Counted from the stretch's first letter, positions 1 to 9,214 are shown. The stretch: DNA of 64,000 nt from Rubrivirga marina (GCF_002283365.1 NZ_MQWD01000001.1:745694-809693); one strand, 5' to 3'. Made by a program: numbers and translations. Notes: generated from the sequence alone by a model not told the origin.

Positions 1-2196
1 GCGTGGGTCGGGACGCGGGGTGGCGGGCTGTTTCTCCTCGACGCCCGAGGCGCGAGCGCCCACGCGGTGACGCTCACGCGCGTCCGCGACGGCGACCCCA
101 TCGCTCGGCCTGAGATCCTCTCCGTTCTCGAAAGCCGAGGCTCGCTCTGGATCGGCACGACGGACGGCGTCCTCCACGCAGACGTGACGCCGCCCCGGTT
201 CGAAACCATCGCGGCCGACCCCACTCGGCCGGACGGTCTCCGCACGCCGGAAGTCATGTCGGTCTACGCCTCTCGCCGAGACCCCGGCACGGTCTGGGTC
301 GGGACGGTCCGGGGCGGGCTTCACCGCTACGACCGGGAGACCGGCCAGGCCGAGGCGTGGTTTGGCGACCCAACTCACTCGCTCTCGGTCCCGTTCGCGA
401 TCCGCGAGGCCTCAGACGGTGCGCTCTGGCTCGGCGGACTCCGCACGACGCTGTACCGGTTCGAGCCCGGCGTCCCGCTCGATTCGATCCCGTTGGCAGC
501 CGACCCCAGGAGCTACATCACCAGCATCGTCCCGGCCCGGGGCGGCGGGCTCTGGGTGACGACCTCGGCATCCGGCGTCTTCCGCGTCGAGCCGGCGGCG
601 CGGAGGGTGACCTCGCTGCCCGATATCATGCCCGAGGCGGGGCCAGTGGCGGTCTACCAAGTCGTGGAGCCGACCGACGAGCCCGGCGTGCTCTACGCGA
701 CGACCTACGGAGCCGGTCTCGTCCGAGTCGATGTAGAGGCTGGCCGGACCGAGCGTGTTCAGCCCCAAGGCTGCGTGCTCGACGACAAGCTGATCGGGCT
801 CGCCGTCGGGCCCGACGGCGCGCTCTGGGTGGGAAGTGACGAGAACCGGCTCGCCCGCATCGACAGGCAGACCGAGACCTGCCGCGCCTGGGGTCCGGCC
901 GATGGGGTTCCCAATGGGAGCGTCGGCGGGATCCTCCTGGATGCGCGCGGACGGGTGTGGACGAGCACGATGGCCGGGCTGGCCGTCTTCGACCCGAAGG
1001 CCGAGGTGTTCACCCGGTTCTCGGCGGCCGATGGACTTCCCGAGGGCGCGCTCTACTTCCACGCCCACGATCAGACGCCGGCCGGTGAGGTTCTCGTCGG
1101 GGGCGCCGCCGGGTTCGCGGCGTTCGACCCCCTGGCCGTCGCCATCGACTCGGCGGGGGCGCCCGTCCGACTCACGCGCGTGCTCGTGGATGGCGAGCCG
1201 GTGCCGCTGGCGGAGGCGCGCGGTGGGCTCCGCCTCCGCCACAACCGGAACGACCTCGCCGTCGAGTACGCCGCGCTCGACCTCCGCCAGCCCGAGAAGA
1301 CCCGCTACCGCGTCCAACTCGTCGGCCTCGACGAGGACGCGGCGACGACGGACCGCGCCGACGTCCGCTACGCGTCGCTGCCGCCGGGCCGGTACACGCT
1401 CCGAATCGCGGCCACCAACCGCGACGGCTACTGGAGCGAGCCGACCGAGCTCGGCGTCCGGATCCTCCCGCCCGTCTGGCTGCGGCCGTGGTTCTGGCTG
1501 CTCGTGGCGGGCCTCGTCGGCGCCGTCGGGCTGGCGGCCCACCGGTACCGCGTGGCCCAGCTCCTCCGCGTCGAGCGGACGCGGCGCCGGATCGCCGACG
1601 ACCTCCACGACGACATCGGGAGCAAGATTTCGAGCGTGGCCCTCCGGCTCGAGGCGGCCCAGCGCTCGCCGGCCCTCCCGCCCGACGAGCGCGACCGCCT
1701 CGCCCGCCTCGGCGACACGACGCGCGCCGTCGTCGGCGACCTCCGCGACACCGTCTGGCTCGTCGACGCCGGACACGACGACCTGAGCTCCGTGGCCGAC
1801 CGGATGGAGCAGTTCGCCCGGCACACGCTTGAGGGCGGGCGCGGCGCCGTCGAGCGCGGGCCGGTTCCCAAGGCCCCACTCGGCATGGAGGCCCGGCGCG
1901 ACCTCTACCTCCTCTTTACCGAGGCCCTCCACAACGCCGTCCGCCACGCCGAGGCCGGCCACGTCGCGGTCCGGATCGGGTGTGATGACGGCGCCTTCCG
2001 GGTCGAGGTCCGCGACGACGGGTGTGGCTTCGATCCATCCGAGGCGAGCGCGGGCCGCGGCATGAGCACCATGCGCCGACGTGCCGACGCCCTCGGCGCC
2101 ACGCTCGGCATCGAATCGGCGGCGGGCGAGGGCACGGTCGTGCACCTCCGGCTCCCTCTCCGCTCCCGATCCTCGCGATATCGTGCGAATGGCTGA
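1..2196 (+). CDS. Sensor histidine kinase with beta-propeller and Y_Y_Y sensor (5' truncated)
   Basis: The reading frame is open from the first base of the window, and propeller-type repeats (WVGTRGGGL and similar) are already present there, so the gene begins upstream. The product has a long periplasmic two-component-regulator propeller, a Y_Y_Y domain (about 1190-1455), one membrane helix (about 1465-1525), then a cytoplasmic HisKA_3-type kinase. The dimerisation box IADDLHDDIGS carries the likely phospho-acceptor His at 1606-1608. The ATPase domain shows an N-box (EALHNAVRHAEAG) and DDGCGFDP and GRGMSTM boxes. It should sense an extracellular ligand and phosphorylate the NarL-type regulator that starts 51 bp downstream. 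No receiver domain is fused to it. The ligand cannot be told from sequence. The family call is firm; the true start lies outside the window. Confidence 0.93.
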   Translation, partial: AWVGTRGGGLFLLDARGASAHAVTLTRVRDGDPIARPEILSVLESRGSLWIGTTDGVLHADVTPPRFETIAADPTRPDGLRTPEVMSVYASRRDPGTVWVGTVRGGLHRYDRETGQAEAWFGDPTHSLSVPFAIREASDGALWLGGLRTTLYRFEPGVPLDSIPLAADPRSYITSIVPARGGGLWVTTSASGVFRVEPAARRVTSLPDIMPEAGPVAVYQVVEPTDEPGVLYATTYGAGLVRVDVEAGRTERVQPQGCVLDDKLIGLAVGPDGALWVGSDENRLARIDRQTETCRAWGPADGVPNGSVGGILLDARGRVWTSTMAGLAVFDPKAEVFTRFSAADGLPEGALYFHAHDQTPAGEVLVGGAAGFAAFDPLAVAIDSAGAPVRLTRVLVDGEPVPLAEARGGLRLRHNRNDLAVEYAALDLRQPEKTRYRVQLVGLDEDAATTDRADVRYASLPPGRYTLRIAATNRDGYWSEPTELGVRILPPVWLRPWFWLLVAGLVGAVGLAAHRYRVAQLLRVERTRRRIADDLHDDIGSKISSVALRLEAAQRSPALPPDERDRLARLGDTTRAVVGDLRDTVWLVDAGHDDLSSVADRMEQFARHTLEGGRGAVERGPVPKAPLGMEARRDLYLLFTEALHNAVRHAEAGHVAVRIGCDDGAFRVEVRDDGCGFDPSEASAGRGMSTMRRRADALGATLGIESAAGEGTVVHLRLPLRSRSSRYRANG

Positions 2197-2247
2197 CGCC
2201 GCCGCCCCACGCGCTCAGGATCGTACCAGCCCCTGCCCTCCGCCCCG

Positions 2248-2910
2248 ATGCCTCCGTTCTCCGACCTCACCCACGTCCGCGTCTGGATCGTCGAAGACGA
2301 CGTGGCCTTCCGCGAGGCCTTCGAGGAGGTCGTCGGGCCACACGTCGGGCTGGCGGGCGTGTTCGGGAGTGTCGAGGCGGCCGAGGCCCGGCTCGACGTG
2401 CTCCGCGGGGCCGAGACGCCGGACGTGGTCCTGCTCGACGTGAACCTCCCCGGACAAAGCGGGATCGAGGGGATCGGCGCGCTGAAGGCGCGCGCGCCCG
2501 GCGCCCGCGTGGTCATGCTCACGATCCGCGACGACCCCGAGACGGTGGCCGAGGCGCTGGGGGCGGGGGCCTCGGGCTACGTCACGAAGGGGGCGCCCGC
2601 GGAGCGCGTGCTCGCCGCCGTCGCCGAGGCCCACGCAGGCGGGATGCTCATGGGCCCGGCCGTCGCCCGCGTGATCCAGGCGTCGTTCGAGCGCCGGCCG
2701 CCGTCGACCGACTACGGCCTGACCGACCGCGAGCGCGAGGTGCTCGCGGAGATGGCGGCCGGCGGGACGCAGCAGGACATCGCCGACCGGCTGTTCGTCA
2801 GCCGGAGCACCGTCAACACGCACGTCCAGCGGCTGTACGAGAAGCTCCACGTCCACTCGGGGAGCGCCGCCGTGGCGAAGGCGATCCGGGAACGCCTGTT
2901 GGCCGGGTAG
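2248..2910 (+). CDS. NarL/FixJ-family response regulator
   Basis: This 220-residue protein has an N-terminal receiver domain, with the acidic pair in VEDD near residues 15-18, the phospho-acceptor Asp64 in LLDVNLPG, and the conserved Lys in the YVTKGAP segment. A C-terminal LuxR-type helix-turn-helix follows (LTDREREVLAEMAAGG, then IADRLFVSRSTVNTHVQ). Length and domain order are standard for the family. It follows the sensor kinase by 51 bp on the same strand, so the two very probably form a cognate pair. The target genes are not visible. A worn copy of the dispersed intergenic palindrome lies just after the stop codon. Confidence 0.95.
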   Translation: MPPFSDLTHVRVWIVEDDVAFREAFEEVVGPHVGLAGVFGSVEAAEARLDVLRGAETPDVVLLDVNLPGQSGIEGIGALKARAPGARVVMLTIRDDPETVAEALGAGASGYVTKGAPAERVLAAVAEAHAGGMLMGPAVARVIQASFERRPPSTDYGLTDREREVLAEMAAGGTQQDIADRLFVSRSTVNTHVQRLYEKLHVHSGSAAVAKAIRERLLAG

Positions 2911-2920
2911 CGACGCGTCT

Positions 2921-2945
2921 CGTCTCGACGCCGAGGCGGGCGGGG
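2921..2945. repeat. Degenerate copy of the intergenic palindrome
   Basis: The right half, CGACGCCGAGGCGGGCGGGG, matches the dispersed repeat seen at 25572, 35001 and elsewhere. The left arm (CGTCTC) is worn. It lies 10 bp after the response-regulator stop codon. Confidence 0.5.
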
Positions 2946-3002
2946 TGACGGGGAGGCGTCACGGGCGGTCCCGACTCTGGGAGCGCCCCTCTCCACCCCG
3001 CC

Positions 3003-4061
3003 GTGTCCGACCCGCTCCCCCGCCGGGGCCGCGCCGCCGCCGTCAACCCGGTCGGCCGGTTTGCCCGCCTCGACGTCACGCTCGACCCGGCCGCGCTCGA
3101 CGACGACGAGCGCCGGGCCGTGCCCACACAGGTCTTCCGCGACACGACGCGGACGGCGCTGGCGACGAACGACAGCCCGGACCTCCCGTTCTCGCACTCG
3201 CTCAACCCGTACCGGGGCTGCGAGCACGGGTGCCCGTACTGCTTCGCCCGGCCGAGCCACGAGTACCTCGGGTTTTCCGCCGGGCTCGACTTCGAGACCA
3301 AGATCGTCGCCAAGCCGGACCTGCCGCGGCTCCTGTCCGAGGCGCTCCAGAAGCCGAGTTGGCGGCCCCAGACGATCGCGCTGTCGGGCAACACGGACCC
3401 GTACCAGCCGATCGAGCGCCGGCTCGAGATCACACGCGGCTGCCTAGAGGTCCTGCTCCGCCACCGGAACCCGGTCGGGCTCATCACGAAGAACGCGCTC
3501 GTCACGCGAGACCTCGACGTGCTCCGCGAGCTCGCCGCGCTCGACCTCGTCCGCGTGACGCTCTCCGCCACGACGCTCCGCGACGACCTCGCCAGGCCGA
3601 TGGAGCCCCGTGCGAGCCGGCCCGGTGCGCGGCTCCGGGCCGTCGAGGCGCTCGCTGAGGCCGGCGTGCCCGTCGGCGTCAACGCGGCGCCGCTCATTCC
3701 GGGGCTCACCGACGAGGAACTCCCGGCCATCCTCCGCGCGGCGGCCGACGCGGGCGCGACCTCGGCCGGTTACATGCTCGTGCGGCTTCCGGGCGCCGTC
3801 CAAGATGTGTTCGAGGAGTGGCTCCGGCGGACGCTCCCCGACCGGGCCGACCGCGTGCTCAACCGGATCCTCGAGGGCAAGGGCGGCCGGCTCAACGACC
3901 CGCGCTTCGGCCACCGCTTCCGCTCGGACGGGCCGTACGCCGACGCGATCCGGCAGGTGTTCCGGGCCGAGGTCCGCCGCCTCGGGCTGAACCGGGACCG
4001 GGCGCCGCTCGCGACGCACCACTTCCGCCGGCTGTCGGGCGGCCAGATGGACCTGTTCTGA
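3003..4061 (+). CDS. Radical SAM protein, PA0069/spore-photoproduct-lyase-like family
   Basis: The 352-residue protein has a CxxxCxxC iron-sulfur motif (Cys73, Cys77, Cys80 in CEHGCPYCFA), followed by ARPSHEYLGFSAGLDFETKI. That pattern is typical of the PA0069/Rv2578c radical SAM family, which is related to spore photoproduct lyase. Length is normal for the family and the GTG start at 3003 gives the usual N-terminus. It would use S-adenosylmethionine and a [4Fe-4S] cluster to make a 5'-deoxyadenosyl radical. The substrate is unknown; a nucleic-acid repair role is only suggested by similarity. It ends 6 bp from the convergent LuxR gene. Confidence 0.9.
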   Translation: MSDPLPRRGRAAAVNPVGRFARLDVTLDPAALDDDERRAVPTQVFRDTTRTALATNDSPDLPFSHSLNPYRGCEHGCPYCFARPSHEYLGFSAGLDFETKIVAKPDLPRLLSEALQKPSWRPQTIALSGNTDPYQPIERRLEITRGCLEVLLRHRNPVGLITKNALVTRDLDVLRELAALDLVRVTLSATTLRDDLARPMEPRASRPGARLRAVEALAEAGVPVGVNAAPLIPGLTDEELPAILRAAADAGATSAGYMLVRLPGAVQDVFEEWLRRTLPDRADRVLNRILEGKGGRLNDPRFGHRFRSDGPYADAIRQVFRAEVRRLGLNRDRAPLATHHFRRLSGGQMDLF

Positions 4062-4067
4062 CGCGAC

Positions 4068-5153
4068 CTAGCAGTCGGGCTCGGCGAGCTTGGCCTGCAC
4101 GTCCCGGCGGTCGCGCAGGTGGAGCTTGCGGAGGACGGCCTCGGTGTGGTTCCGGGCCGTGTGAGGGCTGATGAAGAGTGCCTCGGCGATCTCGCGGTTG
4201 CTCTTCCGCGCCCCCAGGAGCAGCGCCACCTCGGCCTGCCGCTCCGTGAGCCCGAACCGGGCCACGAGCGCGTCGACCGACGGCGCCGCGTGCGCGCGCT
4301 CGACGTTGACGATGGCGAGTGGCGTCCCGACGTGCCCCCCGTAGAGGCACCCCCGGAGCGCGTACGCCGCCGACCGGGTCCGCACCGACCGCTCGAACGC
4401 GGCGCCGGCGCCATCCCCACGCTCGGCCCTGACGGCGCCGCCCAACAGGTCGCGGAGGGCGGCCCGGAGCGGGACGGGGTCCGGGTCGTCGTCGAGCATC
4501 TGTTCGAGGGCCGGCGTGACGTGGAGGAGCCGGCCGTCCATGTCAGCCACGGCCGCGGCCTGGCCGAGACGGTCGAACGCGTCGAGGAGGCTCTTCCGGT
4601 GGCGGGTCCACGCGACCGTGCTCCGAATGCCGGCCATGAACGCCGGCCGCAGAACCCGAAGGAGAGCCACTTCTCGGTCGCCGAACGTGGGGCCGGTCGG
4701 GCGATCGTGCCAGAAGTGGAGGCTCGACAGCCCCGCGACCTCCGGGCCGACGGCCGTCATCATCAGCGTGTCGTGTGAGTGGTGCGGCGCCGCATGCTCG
4801 TTGTAGTGCGCGCTGGCGAAGTACTCCGAGGGGTCACCCTCGTAGGCCATCGCCAGCGTGGCGACGCCGAGCTCGGCGCTCTTGACCAGGCCGGGCACCC
4901 CGTTCACGTCGGGCGGCGGGGGAACGTCCGGGTAGGTGTTGAGCTCGCCGAGGTCCTGCTCGTTGCTGTAGAACGGGAGCTGACCCGGCACTGGCAGGAG
5001 GAACCCTGCCGAGTCGGCGCCGAGCAGAGGTCGCAGGTGGGCCAGGACCGCCGACCGCCAGCCGTCGACCCCGTCGTGGTCGAACGGCGAGACGAGCAGG
5101 CGGACGGCGTCGCCGAGGTGAGCGAGGTCGGACGAGGTGAGCGTGACAGCCAT
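4068..5153 (-). CDS. LuxR-type transcriptional regulator with PAS/GAF-like sensor region
   Basis: The last 60 residues form a LuxR-type helix-turn-helix (FGLTERQAEVALLLGARKSN, then REIAEALFISPHTARNHTE). The N-terminal 300 residues have no receiver-type Asp signature. They include a stretch near residues 196-225 that reads like the start of a PAS domain (VADMDGRLLHVTPALEQML), so it is probably an orphan one-component regulator. I chose the ATG at 5153; an in-frame TTG at 5162 is also possible. It is transcribed divergently from the leucine-rich-repeat gene across a 335-bp region with a perfect 18-bp palindrome, which makes that region a natural place to look for its binding site. Ligand unknown. 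Confidence 0.88.
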   Translation of the reverse strand: MAVTLTSSDLAHLGDAVRLLVSPFDHDGVDGWRSAVLAHLRPLLGADSAGFLLPVPGQLPFYSNEQDLGELNTYPDVPPPPDVNGVPGLVKSAELGVATLAMAYEGDPSEYFASAHYNEHAAPHHSHDTLMMTAVGPEVAGLSSLHFWHDRPTGPTFGDREVALLRVLRPAFMAGIRSTVAWTRHRKSLLDAFDRLGQAAAVADMDGRLLHVTPALEQMLDDDPDPVPLRAALRDLLGGAVRAERGDGAGAAFERSVRTRSAAYALRGCLYGGHVGTPLAIVNVERAHAAPSVDALVARFGLTERQAEVALLLGARKSNREIAEALFISPHTARNHTEAVLRKLHLRDRRDVQAKLAEPDC

Positions 5154-5162
5154 TCCATGCAA

Positions 5163-5488
5163 AGCGGTCCCGACCTCAATAATAACGACCTGACACGGAG
5201 CCGGCTAACCCCCTGACTATCAGTCGCTTATCTGCCTAAACCGCTCCCGCTTATGTGTTCGAATGACGACGCTCTTGGAGCCTCAACCCAAGGGGGCAGG
5301 GCGGCCTCTCTACGTGAGAGTCGTGCGATCGCACGACCGGATATGGGCAGAAGCTGCCTATGCTCGACGCCTGGAAGCTCGATAGGCTTGATCTCCCCCG
5401 TTCTGACGGCACGGAGGCGAAGCCACAAGCTCCCACGTCAGGGCTCGGGGGCCCTGCGCCCCAGCCGCTCACCTGCACGCGCTCACAT
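5163..5488. other. Divergent intergenic region with a run of stem-loops
   Basis: This 326-bp stretch has no convincing gene. On the plus strand it holds several inverted repeats in a row: CTCTC/GAGAG (5306-5320), the perfect palindrome at 5320-5337, ATGGGCAG/CTGCCTAT with a 3-nt loop and one G-U pair (5343-5361), AAGC/GCTT (5375-5389) and CAGGGC/GCCCTG (5439-5456). The last ends 32 nt before the leucine-rich-repeat start codon. It could be a structured 5' leader or a small RNA; promoters were not identified with confidence. Confidence 0.55.
5320..5337. promoter_or_regulatory. Perfect 18-bp palindrome, candidate operator
   Basis: GTCGTGCGATCGCACGAC is fully self-complementary with no spacer. 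It lies 151 bp before the leucine-rich-repeat start and 166 bp from the LuxR-type start on the other strand. A dimeric regulator site is the simplest reading, with the adjacent LuxR-type protein a candidate binder. An RNA hairpin is the alternative. Confidence 0.5.
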
Positions 5489-8400
5489 ATGACCCGACGG
5501 GTACACGTCCTCTCCGCCCTCTCTCTCCTCCTGACACTCCCTGCCCTCGCTCAGGCCCCGCCCGCCTCGGTGGGCCACCGGGCCGAGGCGGGGCGGGTGA
5601 CCCCGGCCGAGCTCACGCCGGGCCCGTCGCCGCCGACCCTCGAGAGCCCGCTGGCCCCACCTGCTCGCCGGTCGACGGCCGCCAGCGCGGCCGTTGTCGA
5701 GCAGGACTCGCTCGCCCTCGTCGCGTTCTATGAGGCCACCAACGGTCCGGGCTGGACGAACGACGACAACTGGCTCACGGGCCCGGTCGCGTCGTGGCAC
5801 GGCGTGACCGTGTCGGGCGACCGCGTCGTGGCCCTCGGCCTGGCACAGAACGGGTTGAGCGGCACGATCCCGGCCGACCTCGGGCAGCTCCTCGCCCTGG
5901 CCGAGCTCTACCTCTGGGACAACCAGCTCGAGGGCCCGATCCCCGCGGAGCTCGGCTCGCTTGCCGGGCTCCGGATCCTCGCCCTGGGCGACAACGCCCT
6001 GTCCGGGGGGATCCCGACGGCGCTCGGGCAGCTGACGGCCCTCATCGAGCTCAACCTGGAGCGCAACGACCTTACCGGCTCGATCCCGGCCGAACTGGGC
6101 CAGCTGGCGTCCCTCCGTTACCTCTTGCTGAACGGGAACCAGCTGTCGGGGTCGATCCCGACCGAACTGGGTCAGCTGAGCGACCTCGTGATGCTGTACC
6201 TCTACGAGAACGCGCTCACCGGCTCGATCCCGGCCGAGCTCGGCCAGCTGGGCAACCTCGAGTTCCTAGCTCTCAACTCCAACTCGCTGACCGGGGAGAT
6301 CCCGGCTAGCCTCGGCCACCTCGACCGGCTCGTCTGGCTCTACCTCGCGCTCAACGAGCTCTCGGGGACGATCCCGGAGGAGCTCGGGCAGCTGGGCCAG
6401 CTCGAGCGGCTCGCCCTCACGGTCAACGCGCTCACGGGGCCGATCCCCGACGCGCTCAGCGCCCTCGACTCCGTCTGGCTCTTCGCGCTCGGCGGCAACG
6501 ACCTCACGGGGCCGATCCCGTCGTGGGTCGGCGACCTACCCGCGCTCAAGGAGCTGTACCTCTGGGGGAACGAGCTGTCCGGGCCCGTCCCGGCGTCGCT
6601 CGGCCAGCGCGACGGGCTGGCCTACCTCTACCTCGACCAGAACCCCACTGTCGGCGGGCCGCTGCCGCTGTCGCTGATCGGCCTCCCGCTCGTCACGTTT
6701 ACCTACGACGGCACGGCCCTCTGCACGCCGGACGACGCCGCGTTCGAGGCCTGGCTGGCGACGATCGAGAACCTGGAGCGGTCGGGGCTGACCTGTGGAG
6801 CAGGAGGCGACGGCCTCGCCCAGGACTCACTCGCCCTCGTCGCGCTCTACGAGGCCACCGGCGGTCCAAACTGGACGACCGACGAGAACTGGCTCACGGG
6901 CCCGGTCGCGTCGTGGCACGGCGTGACGGTCGAGGGCGGGCGCGTCACCCGCATCAGCCTCAACGAGAACCAGCTCAGCGGGTCGCTCCCGGCCGAGATC
7001 GGCCAGATGAGCCGCCTGGAGCGCCTGTACGCCTTTGGAAACGAGCTGAGCGGGCCGATCCCCACAGAGATTGGGGGTCTCTCTTCGCTCACTCATCTGG
7101 CCCTGTACGACAACCAGCTCACTGGGGCCCTCCCCAACGAGCTCGGCCGACTCGATGCCCTGACTTACCTGTTTCTGGATCAGAACCAATTGAGTGGGGA
7201 GATCCCGGAGGAGCTCGGGCAGCTCTCCGACCTGCTAGAGCTCTGGCTCGACCAGAACGAGCTCTCCGGGGCGATCCCGTCGCAGCTCGGACAACTCGTC
7301 ACCCTGGTGCGCCTGGAGCTCGACGAAAACCAGCTGAGTGGTGAGATCCCGGCCGAGCTCGGACAGCTGAGCCAGTTGACCCGGCTGGAGCTGAGCAAGA
7401 ATCAACTGACCGGAGAAATTCCGTCGGAGCTCGGGCAGTTGAGCCGCCTGGAGCGCCTCTACCTCGACGTGAACCAACTGACCGGAGAGATCCCGGCCGA
7501 GCTCGGACAGCTTCAGGCCCTCGAGACGATGTGGCTGTACATCAACCAGCTGACCGGCCCCATCCCCCCCGAGCTCGGGCAGATCAGCAGCCTGAGAGAC
7601 CTCTCTCTTCACTACAACGAGTTAACCGGGCCGGTCCCGGCCGAGCTCGGGCAACTGGGCAACCTCGAGTTTCTACTGGTCTCCTACAACTCGCTCGCCG
7701 GGCCGCTCCCGACCGACCTGACCGGTCTGTCTCTAGACTGGTTTCACTTCGAGGAGACGGACCTGTGCGTGCCGGATACGGAAGCCTTCCAGTCGTGGCT
7801 GTCGGGGATCGAGAACGTCCAGGGGGCCGACCAGGTCTGCGAGGCGTCCAGCCCGGAGGTGTTCACGTCGCGCGCTGAGTTCGAGGCGGCGGCTCCCGGC
7901 CTCCCCACCGAAACGTTTGAAGAGGGGCGGATCCCGGAAGGCGAGAACTCGGCGATCTGCCGCCCCCTCGTAGACGCGACGAGCGATTCGGACTGCTTCG
8001 AGCCCGGCGACATCCTCCCCGGCGTCCAGTTCACGACGGGTCGTGGCCAGGCGGAGCTCTTGCTCATCGACTCGTTCTCGCCGACGAAGGCCTTGATGAC
8101 GAACGTCATCGTCGAGGAGACGCGAGTCGATTTCCCCAGCGGCGGCGTCACCGCGGCCGGGCTCGACGTGTACACGTACAACAACCGCGGCGCGGACGGC
8201 GAAGACGACCCGGTCTCCGTGAGGGTATACGGCGCCGGCGGGGAGGCGCTGGGCGCGTTCGAGGTGCCCCCCGGCGACCCGACGTTCGTCGGCGTCGTGT
8301 CGGACGTCCCGGTGGGCCGGCTCGTCATTGACGGCGCCGTCGCCTACGACTGCTGTGACGGGCAGACCGCCGCGAACCCGGTCGAAATTCTCGACAACGT

Positions 8401-9016
8401 GTCCTTCGGGCGGCCGTCGGGCGACGTCGTGGAGGGCGACGGCCCGGCCGACGGCGCCGAGGACGTGTCGCTGACGCCGACGCTCGACTGGACCGACTTC
8501 GCCGGGACCGGCTCGTACCGCGTCCAGGTGGCCCGCGACGGGTTCGACGCCTCGCGCCGGGCGAGCGACACGGCTGAGGTCGTCTTCGACCAGGTCGTCG
8601 AGGGCACCGAGGCCACGGTCCCCGACGGGACGCTCGTTCCGGGCACGACCTACGCCTGGCGTGTCGCCGGCGTCGACGGCGGGACGACCGGGGCTTGGAC
8701 GGCGCCCGCCGTGTTTACGACGGCCGGCGACGTCGACGCGGCCGACGGCCCCGAGGCCCGCTTCGCCCTTCACGTCGCGCCCAACCCCGTCGCAGGCCGC
8801 GGCACGGTGACCGTCGAGGTCGGACCGGCCGAGTCCGTCCGCCTCGGCGTGTACGACGTGCTCGGCCGCGAGGTCGCGCGGCTCGTCGACGGGCCGCTCG
8901 TGCCCGGCGCCCACGAGGTCGCCTTCGACGCCTCGGCCCTCGCGCCCGGCGTGTACGTGCTCCGCCTCGCCACCGAGCGGGAGCGCATCGCGCGCCGCGT
9001 CACGGTGGTCCGCTAA
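5489..9016 (+). CDS. Secreted leucine-rich-repeat protein with type IX sorting domain
   Basis: The product is 1175 residues from the ATG at 5489, chosen because it begins a clean signal peptide (MTRRVHVLSALSLLLTLPA, cleaved near AQA). Two modules follow. Each opens with a conserved cap (SLALVAFYEATNGPGWT, then a DNWLTGPVASWHGV-type segment) and carries about ten 24-residue leucine-rich repeats of the plant-like form NxLTGxIPxELGQL. A roughly 200-residue Cys-containing beta-rich domain, a fibronectin-III-like domain (about 1000-1095) and a type IX C-terminal sorting domain (FALHVAPNPVAGRGTV to the end) complete it. It should be exported and attached to the surface or released, probably for binding or adhesion. 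The two LRR modules look like an internal duplication. Partner unknown. Confidence 0.93.
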   Translation: MTRRVHVLSALSLLLTLPALAQAPPASVGHRAEAGRVTPAELTPGPSPPTLESPLAPPARRSTAASAAVVEQDSLALVAFYEATNGPGWTNDDNWLTGPVASWHGVTVSGDRVVALGLAQNGLSGTIPADLGQLLALAELYLWDNQLEGPIPAELGSLAGLRILALGDNALSGGIPTALGQLTALIELNLERNDLTGSIPAELGQLASLRYLLLNGNQLSGSIPTELGQLSDLVMLYLYENALTGSIPAELGQLGNLEFLALNSNSLTGEIPASLGHLDRLVWLYLALNELSGTIPEELGQLGQLERLALTVNALTGPIPDALSALDSVWLFALGGNDLTGPIPSWVGDLPALKELYLWGNELSGPVPASLGQRDGLAYLYLDQNPTVGGPLPLSLIGLPLVTFTYDGTALCTPDDAAFEAWLATIENLERSGLTCGAGGDGLAQDSLALVALYEATGGPNWTTDENWLTGPVASWHGVTVEGGRVTRISLNENQLSGSLPAEIGQMSRLERLYAFGNELSGPIPTEIGGLSSLTHLALYDNQLTGALPNELGRLDALTYLFLDQNQLSGEIPEELGQLSDLLELWLDQNELSGAIPSQLGQLVTLVRLELDENQLSGEIPAELGQLSQLTRLELSKNQLTGEIPSELGQLSRLERLYLDVNQLTGEIPAELGQLQALETMWLYINQLTGPIPPELGQISSLRDLSLHYNELTGPVPAELGQLGNLEFLLVSYNSLAGPLPTDLTGLSLDWFHFEETDLCVPDTEAFQSWLSGIENVQGADQVCEASSPEVFTSRAEFEAAAPGLPTETFEEGRIPEGENSAICRPLVDATSDSDCFEPGDILPGVQFTTGRGQAELLLIDSFSPTKALMTNVIVEETRVDFPSGGVTAAGLDVYTYNNRGADGEDDPVSVRVYGAGGEALGAFEVPPGDPTFVGVVSDVPVGRLVIDGAVAYDCCDGQTAANPVEILDNVSFGRPSGDVVEGDGPADGAEDVSLTPTLDWTDFAGTGSYRVQVARDGFDASRRASDTAEVVFDQVVEGTEATVPDGTLVPGTTYAWRVAGVDGGTTGAWTAPAVFTTAGDVDAADGPEARFALHVAPNPVAGRGTVTVEVGPAESVRLGVYDVLGREVARLVDGPLVPGAHEVAFDASALAPGVYVLRLATERERIARRVTVVR

Positions 9017-9093
9017 CCGCGGTCCGAAGGCCCGAGGAGGACTCGCGCCGGGCTGCGACTGGCGGCCGTGCGCGAGCCCTCCTCACGGTCTCA

Positions 9094-9145
9094 CCCTTCC
9101 CCTTTCTGTTTCCCGTCGGCCCCCTTCGTGGTGGGAAGGGGCCGG
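9094..9145. repeat. Copy 1 of a second intergenic repeat (CCCTTCCCCT ... GTGGTGGGAAGGGGCCGG)
   Basis: CCCTTCCCCT at 9094-9103 and GTGGTGGGAAGGGGCCGG at 9128-9145 form an inverted pair (CCCTTCCC with GGGAAGGG). The same two blocks recur at 11514-11523 and 11542-11559 with one mismatch. Both copies are intergenic and both precede a strong GC-rich hairpin. Confidence 0.45.
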
Positions 9146-9149
9146 CTCG

Positions 9150-9179
9150 GGCGCCGCCGCCCATTGAGGCGGCGGCGCC
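9150..9179 (+). terminator. Perfect 12-bp GC hairpin between secreted-protein genes
   Basis: GGCGCCGCCGCC and GGCGGCGGCGCC pair around a 6-nt loop (CATTGA). It lies 134 bp after the leucine-rich-repeat stop and 35 bp before the next start. No T tract follows, so it is either a weak or Rho-assisted terminator or a structural repeat. Confidence 0.45.
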
Positions 9180-9214
9180 ACCGACTGACTCCACCGTCTT
9201 CACCCCCCCGCTCC

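Noticed and set aside
5827-7720. Regularly spaced DNA repeats resembling a tandem or CRISPR-like array
   Set aside because: They are the codons of 24-residue leucine-rich repeats in an open reading frame, with no identical repeats and unique spacers.
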